From positions 86,462,945-86,526,944 of the forward strand of contig CM038216.1 in the NCBI GenBank assembly GCA_021442155.1: DNA of 64,000 nt, in the 5' to 3' direction. This document shows positions 25,201-36,800 of this stretch, piece by piece. This stretch comes from Cymbidium sinense. Lineage: Eukaryota > Streptophyta > Magnoliopsida > Asparagales > Orchidaceae. Within the stretch, counting starts at the first letter, position 1; every line of letters starts with the position of its first letter. Both the position numbers and the translations under genes were made by a program. Under the pieces are notes generated by a model that was given only the letters and a program-made list of their open reading frames with translations, searched no databases and was not told the DNA's origin.

Positions 25201-25848
25201 AGCTTATTAGCTTTTACGGTTTAGTGTTTAGGGTTAGTTTTGGGATTAATGTTTATGGGCTTTTTTTCGGGTTTAGGGTCTAGGTTTTATAGTTTATGGT
25301 TTAGGGTTTTAGGGGTGGTTTTAGTGTTTAGGGTTTAGCATTTAGGGTTTAGGGTTTAGGTTTAAGATTTAGGGTTAGTTTAGGGTTTTAAGTTTAGGTT
25401 ATTTATTTATTTAGAATTTAGGGTTTAGGGTTTAAGGTTTAGCATTTTTTTAGGGTTTAGGGTTTAGGGTTTAGGGTTGTATGTTTACAGTTTAGGGTTA
25501 GTTTTAGAGTTTAGAATTTATGGTTTAGGGTTTAAGTTTTAGGATTTTTTAGGGTTTGGGGTTTAGGATTTAGGGTTGTAGGTTTTGTATTGTAAGTTTA
25601 GGGTTTAGGGTTTAGGGTTTAGGGTTTAGGGTTTAAAGTTTAGGGTTTAGGGTTTAGGATTTAGTGTTTAGGGTATAGGGTTTTAGGACTTAGGGTTTAG
25701 GGTTTATAGTTTAGTGTTAGTTTTAGTGTTTAGGGTTTAGGGTTAAGGTTTTTATATTTATTTATTTTTAATTTTTTATTTATTTTTAAAGTTTACATTT
25801 AGGGTTTAGGGTTCAAGTTTTTATTTAGGGTTTAGGGTTTTTAGTTTT

Positions 25849-26320
25849 TTTTAATAGAGAACAATTTTAGATTCAATATTTATTCTTTTTGATTTCATCA
25901 ACCAAGAAACTCACCAAGTTCTTTAAGACACAAGTGACGACATAGATAAAAATGAGCATGCATAGAGCAAATAAAAAACCCTAGATAACTAGAACCATCT
26001 CTACTGTAATGACTGTTCCATAAGCAGTAGATCAGATTGGTCATTCTTCAGTTTCTCCAGTTCCCAATAGAACCACCTCGACTTCTCGAGTAGCAGGATC
26101 CACCATCATTCCCATAATCTCTCCCTCCGCCACTACCATGGTTGTAACCTCCATCGCTCGTCCTGCCTCCATAACCATCACTGCTCTGGCCACCACCACC
26201 ATATCCACTAGCACCTACAGATCCCCCACCACCATTACGATAACTGCCACCTCTGCCTTCGACTCCAATGTCAGATCTAGACTGAGCCTGGTTGATGTTG
26301 ATGCTTCTTCCATCAAGGTT
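25849..26320 (-). pseudogene. GRP copy D: glycine-rich RNA-binding protein, 3' part (pseudogene)
   Basis: Begins at 26,320 with NLDGRSININQAQSRS; the NGQ codons are replaced by array sequence, so it is slightly shorter at its 5' side than copies A, B, C and E. Ser/Gly-rich tail with several non-Gly substitutions, then the shared 3'-UTR down to TTTTTTTTAATAGAG at 25,849. The plus frame 26138-26323 is its antisense. Confidence 0.82.
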
Positions 26321-26548
26321 TAGGGTTTAGGCTTATATTTAAGTTTATTAGGTTTTAGGTTTAGGTTTATTTTTTAATTTTTTTAGTTAATTTAAGTTTA
26401 GGTTTGGGGTTTGGGGTTTAAGGTTTAGGGTTTAGGGTTACAGTTTAGGGTTAAGAATTTAGGGTTTAGGGTTTAGGGGTTTTAGGGTTCAGCATTTACA
26501 TTTTAGGTTTAGGGTTCAGGTTTTATTTTAGGGTTTTGGGTTTTTGGT

Positions 26549-27044
26549 TTTTTTTAAGAAAGAATAAACTCAGATTCAGCATTTCTTCTTTTCAATTTCA
26601 TCAACCAAGTAACACACCAAGTTTTCTAAGACACAAGACACGACATAGATAAGTAATGAGCATGCATAGAGCAAATCAAAAACCCAAGATAACTAGAACT
26701 ATCTCGACTATAAGGACACAGTTCTAGAAGTAGCAGATCGGATCGACTGTTCTTCAGTTTCTCCAATTTCTCTAGTTCTCATTAGAACCACCATGGCTTC
26801 TTGAGTGGAGGGATCCACCATCATATCCTCGGTCTCTCCCTCTGCCATTAGAACAACTATAACCTCCATCTCTCCTCTGGCCTCCATAACCACCACTGCT
26901 CCGACCACCACCTTTAAATCCACCAACACCTCCAGATCCCCCACCACCACTATGACAATCTCCACCTCTACCTTCGCCTCCACCGCTAGATCTACACTGA
27001 GCCTGGTTGATGGTGATGTTCATGATGTCAAGGTTTTACCCATT
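26549..27044 (-). pseudogene. GRP copy E: glycine-rich RNA-binding protein, 3' part (pseudogene)
   Basis: From 27,044: NG-stop-NLDIMNITINQAQ, a long open Gly-rich tail (RSSGGGEGRGGDC, GGGGSGGVGGFKGGG, GGYGGQRRDGGYS, GRGRDRGYDGGS) that stays open to SNEN near 26,772, then the shared 3'-UTR to 26,549. The open stretch 27,023-26,772 is the real GRP frame. The frame 26708-26983 (-) and 26805-27056 (+) are shadows. A stop in place of Gln and a changed DGR make it a pseudogene. It lies 0.2 kb from copy D, in the same orientation. Confidence 0.86.
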
Positions 27045-28254
27045 CTTAGGGTCTAGGTTTATGTTTAAGCTTATTAGGTTTGAGGTATAGGTTTATTTTT
27101 TAATTTATTTAGTTACTTTAGGTTTAGATTTATAGTTTGGGGTTTATGGTTTAGGGTTTAGGGATAGGGTTTAGGGTTTAAGGCCTAGGGTTTAGGTTTT
27201 AGGGTTTAGGATTTAGGGTCTTAAGGTTTATGGTTTTTAAGGTTTAGGGTTTAGGGTTAGGGTTTAGGGTTTAGGGTTAAGGGTTTAGGCTTTAAGGTTA
27301 TTTAAGGTTTAGGGTTTAGGCTTTAGGGTTATTTAGGGTTTAGGTGTAGGTTTAAGGTTTAGGGTTAGTTTTAGGGATTAGGGTTTAGGTTTTAGTGTTT
27401 ATGATTTTAGGTTTACTTTAGTTTTATTTTAGGTTTAGTTTATAATTTATTTAGGTTTTTTATTTTTTAGTTTAGTTTAGGTTTTTATTTATTTTATTTT
27501 AGTTTAGTTTTTATTTTACTTTATTTTCTTTTTAGGTTAAGGTTTAGGTTTTAGTTTATTGTTTTATTTGATTTTATTTATTTTATTTTGGTTTAGGTTT
27601 GTTTATTTCTTTTATTTTTAAGTTTTATTTTGTTTAGGTTTAGCTTATTAGCTTTTAGGGTTTAGTGTTTAGGGTTATTTTAGGGATTAAGGTTTAGGGG
27701 CTTTTTTTTGGGTTTAGGGTCTAGGTTTTATAGTTTATGGTTTAGGTAGTGTTTAGGGTTTAGCATTTAGGGTTTAGGGTTTAGGGTTTAGGTTTAAGAT
27801 TTAGGGTTAGTTTAGGGTTTTGGGTTTATGTTATTTATTTATTTAGAATTTAGGGTTTAGGGTTTAAGGTTTAGTGTTTTATAGGGTTTAGTGTTTAGGG
27901 TTTAGGGTTGTATGTTTATAGTTTAGTGTTAGTTTTAGAGTTTAGAATTTATGGTTTAGGGTTTAAGTTTTAGGATTTTTTAGGGTTTGGGGTTTAGGAT
28001 TTAGGGTTGTAGGTTTAGTATTGTAGGTTTATGGTTTAGGGTTTAAATTTTAGGGTTTAGGGTTTCGAATTTAGTGTTTAGGGTATAGGGTTTTAGGACT
28101 TAGTGTTTAGGGTTTATAGTTTAGGGTTAGTTTTAATGTTTAGGGTTTAGGGTTAGGGTTTTTATATTTATTTATTTTTAATTTTTTATTTATTTTTAAA
28201 GTTTACATTTAGGGTTTATGATTCAAGTTTTTATTTAGGGTTTAGGGTTTTTGG

Positions 28255-28717
28255 TTTTTTTTAATAGAGTACAATTTTAGATTCAATATTTATTCTTTTT
28301 GATTTCATCAACCAAGTAACTCACCAAGTTCTCTAAGACACAAGCGACGACATAGAAAAAAATGAGCATGCATAGAGCAAATCAAAAACCCTAGATAACT
28401 AGAACCATCTCTGCTGTAAAGACTGTTCCATAAGCAGTAGATCAGATTGGTCGTTATTCAGTTTCTCCAGTTCCCAACGGAACCACCTCGACTTCTCGAG
28501 TAGCAGGATCCACCATCATTCCCACAATCTCTCCCTCTGCCACTACCATGGCTGTACCCTCCATCGCTCATCCTGCCTCCATAACCACTTTCGACCACCA
28601 CATCCGTTCAGTTACGTGTGCTTAGACACCATTGCGATAATGGCCCCCTTTGCCTTCGACTCCAATGTCAGATCTAGACTGAGCCTGGTTCATGTTGATG
28701 TTTTTGCCATCAAGGTT
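28255..28717 (-). pseudogene. GRP copy F: glycine-rich RNA-binding protein, 3' part (pseudogene, rearranged)
   Basis: Duplicate of copy D. Starts at 28,717 with NLDGKNINMNQAQSRS-like codons. The Gly-rich tail is disrupted around 28,580-28,640, where sequence unlike any other copy appears (CATCCGTTCAGTTACGTGTG), then the shared tail end and 3'-UTR resume. Ends in TTTTTTTTAATAGAG at 28,255, as in copy D. Confidence 0.8.
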
Positions 28718-28930
28718 TAGGGTTTAGGCTTATATTTAGGTTTATTAGGTTTTAGGTTTAGGTTTATTTTTTAATTTATTTAGTTAATTTAGGTTTAGGT
28801 TTGGGGTTTGGGGTTTAAGGTTTAGGGTTTAGGGTTAAGAATTTAGGGTTTAGGGTTTAGGGGTTTTAGGGTTCAGCATTTACATTTTAGGTTTAGGGTT
28901 CTAATTTTATTTTAGGGTTTTGGGTTTCTG

Positions 28931-29415
28931 GTTTTCTTAACAAAGAATGAACTCAGATTCAACATTTCTTCTTTTCAATTTCATCAACCAAGTAACACAC
29001 CAAGTTTTCTAAGACACAAGTGACGACATAGATAAGTAATGAGCATGCATAGAGCAAATCAAAAACCCAAGATAACTAGAACTATCTTGACTATAAGGAC
29101 ACAGTTCTAAAAGCAGCAGATTGGATCGATTGTTCTTCAGTTTCTCCAGTTTCTCCAGTTCCCATTAGAATCACCATGGCCTCTCGAGTGGAGGGATCCA
29201 CCATCATATTCTCGGTCTCTCCCTCCGCCTTTAGAAACATAACCTCCATTCCCTCCCATCCATAACCACCCCTTTCGACCACCACCTTTATATCCAACAC
29301 CTCCAGATCCCCCACCACCACTATGATAATCTCCACCTCTACCTTCACCTCCACCGCTAGATCTAGATTGAGCCTGGTTGATGGTGATGTTCATGTTGTC
29401 TAGGTTTTACCCATT
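28931..29415 (-). pseudogene. GRP copy G: glycine-rich RNA-binding protein, 3' part (pseudogene)
   Basis: Duplicate of copy E. From 29,415: NG-stop-NLDNMNITINQAQSRSSGGG, a Gly-rich tail with small deletions (GGDYHSGGGGSGGVGY, then GGNGGYV), GRDREYDGGSLHSRGHG and an ending SNGNWRNWRN at about 29,137, in which a GRN-type repeat has extended the usual GNWRN end. The real frame is open from 29,394 to 29,137. The frame 29091-29354 is a shadow. Stop at the Gln position marks it as a pseudogene. Confidence 0.86.
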
Positions 29416-30982
29416 CTTAGGGTCTAGGTTTATGTTTAAGCTTATTAGGTTTGAGGTATAGGTTTATTTTTTAATTTATTTAGTTACTTTAGGTTTAGAT
29501 TTATAGTTTGGGGTTTAGGGTTTACGGTTTAGGGTTAGGGTTTAGGGTTTAGGGCCTAGATTTTAGGGTTTAGGATTTAGGGTCTTAAGGTTTATGGTTT
29601 TTAAAGTTTAGGGTTTAGGGTTAGGGTTTAGGGTTTAGGATTTAGGGTTTAGGCTTTAAGGTTATTTAGGGTTTAGGGTTTAGGCTTTAGGGTTATTTAG
29701 GGTTTAGGTGTAGGTTTAAGGTTTAGGGTTAGTTTTAGGGATTAGGGTTTAGGGTTTAGAGTTTATGATTTAGGGTTTATGGGTTTTTTAAATTAAGTAA
29801 ACCGGAAGGTATAGGTTTATTTAGTTTATTTTTTATTTATTTTAATTTTAATTTTTATTTAAGTTTAATTTTATTTTTGTTTTTATTTAGTTTAGTTTAT
29901 TTATTTTAGGTTTTTTTTATCTTAGTTTAGGTTTTTTTATTTTAGTTTATTTTTTAGGTTTAGGTTTAGGTTCAAGTTTATTTTTAGTTGAGTTTTATTT
30001 TTATTTTGTTTTTTAGGTTTAGGTTTTTTTTTTTTATTTTTAGGTTTAGGTTTAGGTTTTAATTTTATTTTTTTAGGTTAAGGTTTTAGGTTTATTTTAG
30101 GTTTTATCTTTTAGTTTAAGTTTAGGTTTATTTTTAGTTTATTTTATTTTATTTGGTTTAGGTTGATGTTTAGTTTATTTTTGTTTTAAGATTATGTTTT
30201 ATTTATTTTAGTTTAGTTTAATTTAGTTTAGGTTTAGGTTTATCTTATTTTATTTATTATAGGTTTAGTTTTTTTTAGTTTAGGGTTTAGGTTTTATTTT
30301 TTATTTAATTTTAGGTTTATTTTTAGTTTAGGTTTTTATTTAGTTTTTATTTTATTTTATTTTAGGTTTAATTTATTTTTATTTTACATTTAGTTTTGGT
30401 TTATTTAAGTTTTTTATTTTCAGGTTTATTTTATTTTTTTAGTTTAGTTTTGATTTTTATTTATTTTATTTTATTTTAGTTTAGTTTTTATTTTTTATTT
30501 TATTTTTACGGTTATGTTTAGGTTTAGGTTTTTATTTTATTTTATTTTATTATTTTATTTATGTTTAGGTTTTTACAGTTTAGGGTTTAGTGTTTAGGAT
30601 TTAGGGTTTAGGTTTAAGGCTATAGGTTTTACATTTTAGGGTTAGTTTTAGGTTTAGGGTTAGAGTTTGGGGTTTAGGGTTTAGGGTTTTGGTTTCAAGG
30701 TTTAGGGTTATAGGTTTAGGGTTTTGGGTTAGTTTTAGGGTTTAGAGTTTAGGGTTTAGGATTTAGGGTTTAGGGTTCAGGGTTTAGTGTTTAGGGTTTT
30801 TTTTCAAATTAAGTAAATTGGTAGGTTTAAGTTTATTTAGTTTATTTTTTATTTATTTATATTTTATATTTTTATTTATGTTTAGTTTTTATTTTTATTT
30901 AATTTAGTTTATTTAATTTAGGTTTATTATATTTAGTTTAGGTTTTTTGTTTTACTTTATTTTCTTAGGTTTAGGTTTAGGT

Positions 30983-31002
30983 TTATGCTTAATTTTTAGT
31001 TT
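30983..31002 (+). repeat. Target-site duplication, left copy, of the L1-type LINE
   Basis: TTATGCTTAATTTTTAGTTT. The right copy at 39,503-39,522 differs at one position. The sequence is ordinary array sequence, so the LINE inserted into the pre-existing array. Confidence 0.85.
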
Positions 31003-34000
31003 TTTTTTCTTCTTTGTTTTTTTTTGGGAAACCCCATGTAGGGTCAATTTTATTGCCACAAAAAGAGGGTTACAAGATCCTTAACAGGGGATAAACTCCA
31101 CAACTACTGCTCAAAGAGCTACAATCGACTAGAGTAAATCCCTATCTAAGTATAACCAAAAGCAAAATAATAGAGTAAAGGAAATCAAAAGATACAAATT
31201 GATTAACATAGATAAGCCAATGAATAGATCAGGTCCAAAGCTCTTGATTAGAGAGAATGCATGGCACTAGAGCAAACACAAGAGAACAAGATAAATGCAC
31301 ACAGAGAAAGAGAAGTGCATCTACAAACATGAAGAAAGATAGAAATTAGAATAATTAAAGTAGTACAGAGAAAGTGAGAAGTGAGAGCTGCATAAACTGG
31401 GGAAAATTATAGAGAAGTGTGTTAAAGAAGGCTCAGGCGCAGTCACACCAAATTGGGGCAGATGCAAATATGAGCATTCAAACTTAAGTGGAAGGGTTAC
31501 ATCACAAGAGCTACTACCAAACCAAGAATGAGTGAAATCATCATAGCCATCATAGCCTACAAACCTGTGAGAAGAAAGTAGCCATTTGTTGAAAGTCTTA
31601 TGGGCCTTAGTACACACAAACCTAAACAAGCCATATATAATATAGAAAGGAGATATGAAGCGAAAGATAAGGTGTCCCATGCAGAAAATTATCATCAATA
31701 TAGTCACCATAGCATGAGAATCCCTATACATATGAGAATGAGCCATCTTTGCTTTGAATCCCAAAACCATAGAGTATAATTAGGCGACATAAAACCCACA
31801 CAAGAGAACAGAAAAAAGCAACCTTCTAAAATCGCTAAGCAAATCAATGAGCAAACATATGAGACATATATGAAACTTTCAGGGCCGAGTATAATACGGG
31901 TATAGTCAGAAAAAAACCCAATCATAATAAGCAATAAAGATGTTAACAACCCCCTTATTAATAACCATTGCAGAAGTTAACAAAAAGAAAATGTAAGCAA
32001 AACCAAAACCCAAATACAACAAGTGATCGAAGTATGGGACCAAGGTTAGAATCTGATAGATTAGTTGTACCGGTAAAATAGGCTGGATCCCATCATAAAC
32101 AACACCAAATAAAGATAGTTAGAAAGATAGCCACAGTAACAACATGCTAGGCATAAAACCTGATAATCCACATCAGCAAACAACCAAGATAATAGCTGTC
32201 CATAGAACCACCCATTCAGAATAGATAGTGCATAAGATAATAACCAAGAAGATAGAAGCATAATCACAGGGATCTGCACAAGTCTAACTTAACCAAGATG
32301 GAAAAAAATAGCATTAAGTAGTCCACGATAAGGTGATAAGCGAGCCCATTCACAAGCGACAAAGATCAATATGAAAACGATAAGCGACTTCTTTGGACAT
32401 AGGACCCTAAAGTCCCATAGTCAGATAAAATAACAAAACAATTGCACCCACCATAAGATAATCCAATATAAAATAGACAAACAACATAGACACTTAGGGG
32501 TTCAAAGGAGAGCCAACATTGGAATATGAAAAACCAAGATAGAGATAAAGGCAACAAACAACCAAGACAATAAAATAGCTAGGCCATAAAACACCCATTG
32601 AGAATAGGCAGTGCATTAGTTAGTAACCAAGTAGGTAGTAAGCATAATCAGAAACAAATAAAACAACAAAGCCATTATTGCACCCATAAGATAAACCAAA
32701 ATTAAGTGATACAACATAGACAGAAGGGTTCAAAGGAGAGCCAACATTGGAATCCTTCAAGACAAAAAAAACTAGGTTAAGCCAATAGCATTTGTAAAAG
32801 CGGTGGAAAGAGACAAAAGAAAAGTCCAATCTAGAAGGAGAAAAAAATAATAATAACAAGGGTATAGTGTCTCTCCATACAGGTTGGGAGATGAGATTAG
32901 CAAGAACAATCAGAAAAACCAAGATAGCAAATAACCAAGATAACAAATTGCCAAGATAGCAAATAACAGCTAGCTGACCATAGAACCACCCATTCAGAAT
33001 AGACAGTGCATAAGATAACACAGGGATCTAGACAAGTCTAACAGAACTAGGATGGAATAAATAGTAGTAGATTAAGTAGTCCACAAATATCAGATGATAA
33101 GCAGCCTAGTCACAAACAGCAAAGACAATCAGAGAAACAACCCCATAATCAGTCTGTTGGACTAAAGACCCGATAATCCAACAGCCAATAATTAAAACAA
33201 CAAAACAATTGGTGCACCCACCATAAGATAAATTAGTAAAGAATAGGGAGACAACATAGACTCGAAAGGGGCACAAGAAAAAACCATCATTGAAATCCTT
33301 CAAGACAAAGAAAAGCAGACGAGCAGGTAAGCCAACATCACCAGTAAAAATAGGCTGAAATGAAATCAAGAATAAAATCCCATCCTACAAGGAAACAGTA
33401 ATAATAACAAGGTTATTGCAGTTGCTCTCCATATAGGTAATGAAGGTGAGGTTAGATAGCATAAGAGGGGGCACAACACTATTAAAGAGAGAAAAGGCAG
33501 ATAAATTCAAGCCTACCATGAAGCTGTACAAAATTATAGCAATTACATAATGAGATAACAAAGTCATGAGGTCATGAACAAATTTTCAAATTAAGAAAAA
33601 GAGAAAAAACACAACCTTAATCATATAATGGAAAATTACAATAGGATCCATAAATAGAATAATGATAGCAAGAAGTCTGTCCCTGTAAAGCATAAAGAAA
33701 AGCATAAAATAATCCATCTCCCTCCAGCAGATAGGAGAAACCTTACCAAAAGTAGTGGTTTCAGTGAAAATAGCAGTAATAGTAAAACCCCAAATAAGGT
33801 TAGGGTAAGTAATCCAGTGTCATAGAGATCAACAACTAACTAGAGAAAGGGAATTAGCATCGAAAATACGAAACATCAAAACTAAAAAGCTTGATCATGC
33901 AGTTAAGCGGGTAATGTAGCGTCAACCAATAGGATGGATTAATTTTGAGGTAAGGAGTCGTATTGTCCAATTAACCAAACCACACAAACATTTAGGAAGT

Positions 34001-34019
34001 GTAAGTTGATCAAAGAATT
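31003..34019 (-). other. LINE 3' region, about 3 kb, non-coding with internal tandem repeats
   Basis: Downstream of the RNase H stop. Three related segments follow each other: about 32,175-32,550, 32,551-32,925 and 32,926-33,470. They share ACCAAGATA, ATAGAACCACCCATTCAGAA, GTGCATAAGATAA, CACCCACCATAAGATAA and GGGTTCAAAGGAGAGCCAAC. The hydrophobic minus-strand frames between 31,321 and 33,567 repeat with the DNA (for example YVVSL and LSYGGC) and look like chance frames in T-rich 3'-UTR sequence. A captured non-LINE sequence cannot be excluded. Confidence 0.6.
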
Positions 34020-34430
34020 TTATGCCATCCAATCCTTTAGATTAGCAGGTAATGCACATGCATTACCTTCATGCCATACATGATGGATTTTAAAATAGAG
34101 TTGAGAGAGGAGAGCTCTAGTCTGCTTTAGAAGGTAGTACAATTCTATATTGCCCATTTTGATGGAAGTCAAAAGATCAATCAGCAACAGGGCATCCACC
34201 TCAATCCAAATATCGAGCCAACCTTTTTGAAGGCAAATCTCAATAGCTTTGTAAACTGCCATTAGCTTAGTAAAAGGAACAGAGCAAGTATTAAGGGGGT
34301 AAGCAAAAGCACATAAGACTTTACCATTAAGGTTTCTGAAAATGCCACCACAACCAAAAGCATTTTGAGAAACAGAGCCATCAGTGTTAATTTTAATAAT
34401 ATTAGCATGAGGTTTACCAAATAAACAATC
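34020..34430 (-). pseudogene. LINE ORF2 C-terminus: RNase H domain (RVT_3-like), broken
   Basis: Reads INTDGSVSQ, CGGIFRN, GKVLCAF, then MAVYKAIEICLQKGW, IWIEVDALLLIDLL and HHVWHEGNACALPAN. First catalytic Asp (TDGS) and a later Asp (EVDA) are in place. The usual Glu of the AELxA helix appears to be Lys (TKLMAV), and the DALAN block is shortened. A frame change near 34,262 splits it. In intact elements this domain removes template RNA during cDNA synthesis. Confidence 0.75.
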
Positions 34431-35458
34431 TTGTCATCCTTACCGTTGGGTGGATCCAACAAGTTAAAACCTAGTTTATTGGTCACAAATTTACAACCTT
34501 TAAATTGATTCAAGTTAATTAAATTGACATTAAATAAGTCACGGATTTTATTTTTAATTCTAGCAATTATCCACATGTGGTTCATAGGAGTCCCATGATG
34601 TTTTGCATCAGTTTTGTCCATCCATATGAACCAAATAAGAGTGATAGCATTTATGACTTTAATGTGGCCTTTAATAGTGTTTTCAAAATAAACTTCAAGA
34701 AGTTGGTATAAAGTTAAGGAGCCATTGAATTTTTCAATGTTGAAGAGATCATCATACCATATCCAAAGTTTTTCAGGATACGCCAAGTTAGAACAAAATA
34801 AGAAATAGGAATAGTGTTATTCCAAATTTTGAAAAACACATTGGAAAAGTCATGAGCTTCTTTAATATGAATCCAAACATTTTTACGATTGAAGTCACCA
34901 TTTTGAGAAAGCTTAAAAATGATCTGATCATGATTTTTATGAATGATAGGAATAGTAGTAAGCTTATTTAAAAGAGAGAAAGGAATAAAATCAATAAGCT
35001 TACTATTTCCACATATTATTCTACTAGAAAGAGTTTAGTTTAATAGCAGTAGTGGAATGGGTAGAAAGTAAGTCATCAACTCGAGTCCAGTTTTCTTGCC
35101 AAAAGAAAGAGGTACCAGAGTTAATCCCCCAAGATATTAGTGATTCAGCTTCCCATTTGATGGAACAAAGTTCTTCCAAATAAGAGAGTCTCCCACTATA
35201 GGGTCAAATGAGAGGGTGCTTACCCCGGAGATTTGGCAAGCCATGAAATTAGCCCAAAGACTATTGTTGCTCCTAAAATTCCATCAAAGTTTATAGAAAA
35301 AAGTAGTGATAGCTTCCTTGATTGGCTTACATCCAAGACCACCTTTAGCAAGAGTGCCACAGCTTTTATACCAAGAGGTCCAATGCATTCTTTTAGAAGA
35401 ATTGTTAGAACCCTAGAAGAATTTCTTAAGGAGGTGCTCAATTCTGTTAATGGTAGAA
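34431..35458 (-). pseudogene. LINE ORF2: RT thumb to zf-RVT-like region, broken
   Basis: Joins RT to RNase H. Visible pieces include GGLGCKPIKEA-like sequence near 35,330 (the usual GGLG after RT), and a FFKIWNNTIPISYFLF segment near 34,800 that corresponds to the zf-RVT start (IWNxxIPxxxxxFxW), without a clear Cys/His set. Stops at about 35,030 and 35,120. The frames 34262-34786 and 35220-35441 (-) are partly out of frame; 35233-35472 (+) is a shadow. Confidence 0.6.
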
Positions 35459-36800
35459 TTAGGTTTGAATGAGATATAGAGGCATGGAGTTAAGGGTGCT
35501 CTTAATCACAGTGAACCTACCGCCAAAAGAGAGTAAATGAATTTCCCAAACAGAAATTTTATTAGAGATTTTTTGGATTAGCACATCAAAGAGATGTGAT
35601 CTTTTCTGACCTTTAAAAAGCGAAGCACCGAGATATTTAATAGGAAGTTGCTGCTGAAAGTTAGTAATTCTCAAGATTTGGTTGATCCTATTACTAAGGA
35701 TTTTAGAGGAAGGAATTAAACAACTTTTACCTTCATTAAGAAAAAGACCACTTTTGTTACCAAATTTATTTAAAAGATTCTTAATAGTTTTAATATGATG
35801 AATAGAGGCATTGCAAAAGATTATGAAGTCATCAGCAAAACTAAGAAGAGAGACAGGAAGACCACCTTCAGTTCTAAAAAACATGCTGGGATTATTGTTG
35901 AAAACATCATTAAGGCTCCTCAAAAGATATTCAACAATAATAATAAAAAGAGAGGGTGATAAGGGATCTCCTTGTCTCAAAACATGCATCGAAGGGAAAA
36001 AACCAAGGGACTCACCATTCATGATAACGGAGAACCAAACATTGGTAATACAATTTTTAATGAGGCATATAAAATAGTCAAAAAAACTAAACAAATGAAG
36101 AATTTGGAAGAGGAAATTCCAAGAGAGGTTGTTAAAAGCTTTAGAGATGTCTAGTTTGAAAAGGATGTTACCACCTCTGGTAGAAGCATCAATGTCATGA
36201 ATCAGCTCTTGGGAAAGAAGAATGTTGTTAGATATAGCTCTACCTTTAACGAAGCTAGTTTGGTTGGGTGAAATAATTTTAGGCAGCAGTGGACTAATTC
36301 TATTGGCAATTAATTTAACAATGAGTTTATGAAAGAAGGTGCAAAGGCTGATAGGTTTGAAATCACCCCAAGATTCAGGATTATTAATTTTGAGAATGAG
36401 AATAATGGAAGTACTAGAAAAGTATCTAGGTAAATGATTGCCATCAAAAAAATCAATGACAACATCAACAAGGTCAGACTTAATAATAGGCCAACAATGC
36501 TAAAAAATTGAGTGTAGCCTTCGAAAAGAATTACCGTCATGCTATTGAGAATATTACCAATCTCGCCGTAAGACGAAACTAAGCAAGTGGTTGTCATCAT
36601 TAGTAATCATTGAGGGAATCGTGTGAGTTAGAAAGAGCTTCTAAGGAAGGGTTGTTGTTTAATAAATTTTAAAATGATGTATGATGAATCTTTAATATCA
36701 TTATTATCGCTGATCCACCTATCATTTTAATTTTTTTAATAGTTTTCTTTTTTTTTGAAAAGAGTATGGAAGTACCGCATTTCACCATCTCATATGTTTG
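35459..36800 (-). pseudogene. LINE ORF2: reverse transcriptase domain, broken
   Basis: Early part, about 36,480-36,110: ILKINNPESWGDFKPISLC, then NQTSFVKGRAISNNILLSQEL and FKLDISKAFN, where the second Asp of the family KxDxxKAFD box is Asn. Open part 36,094-35,459: MNGESLGFF, LRQGDPLSPSLFIIIVE, then the catalytic box FADDFIIF, KSGLFLN-GKS and KYLGASLF. So RT motifs 2-7 are present in order, spread over at least two frames. The open frame 36310-36600 is out of frame with the RT reading. Plant L1 RTs normally run about 450 aa here. Target-primed reverse transcription is the known role; this copy is inactive. Confidence 0.85.

Larger units (their letters stand above)
25006..27405 (+). repeat. 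2.4-kb tandem duplication, copy 1 (carries GRP copies D and E)
   Basis: Starts with GTTTACTTTAGTTTTATTTT and continues through a matching run of distinctive words (GTTTATTATTTGATTTGATT, AGCTTATTAGCTTTTA, GGGTCTAGGTTTTATAGTTT, CATTTACATTTTAGG) to GTGTTTATGATTT. The neighbour at 27,406-29,769 repeats the same order with small indels. Similarity is clearly higher than between ordinary array units, so this duplication is recent relative to the array. Confidence 0.8.
27406..29769 (+). repeat. 2.4-kb tandem duplication, copy 2 (carries GRP copies F and G)
   Basis: Direct repeat of 25,006-27,405 in the same orientation. Both GRP relics, the spacer between them and the array words on each side are in the same order. 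Ends at GAGTTTATGATTT, just before the landmark at 29,790. Confidence 0.8.

Noticed and set aside
8082..27056. Plus-strand Thr/Ser-rich frames (8082-8285, 21972-22277, 26138-26323, 26805-27056)
   Set aside because: Antisense of the Gly-rich GRP tails: GGT/GGC codons read backwards give Thr and Ser. The recognisable protein is on the minus strand.
31321..33567. Series of minus-strand membrane-like frames in the LINE 3' region
   Set aside because: They repeat along with the underlying DNA segments, overlap in different frames and have no domain; T-rich sequence yields hydrophobic codons by chance.
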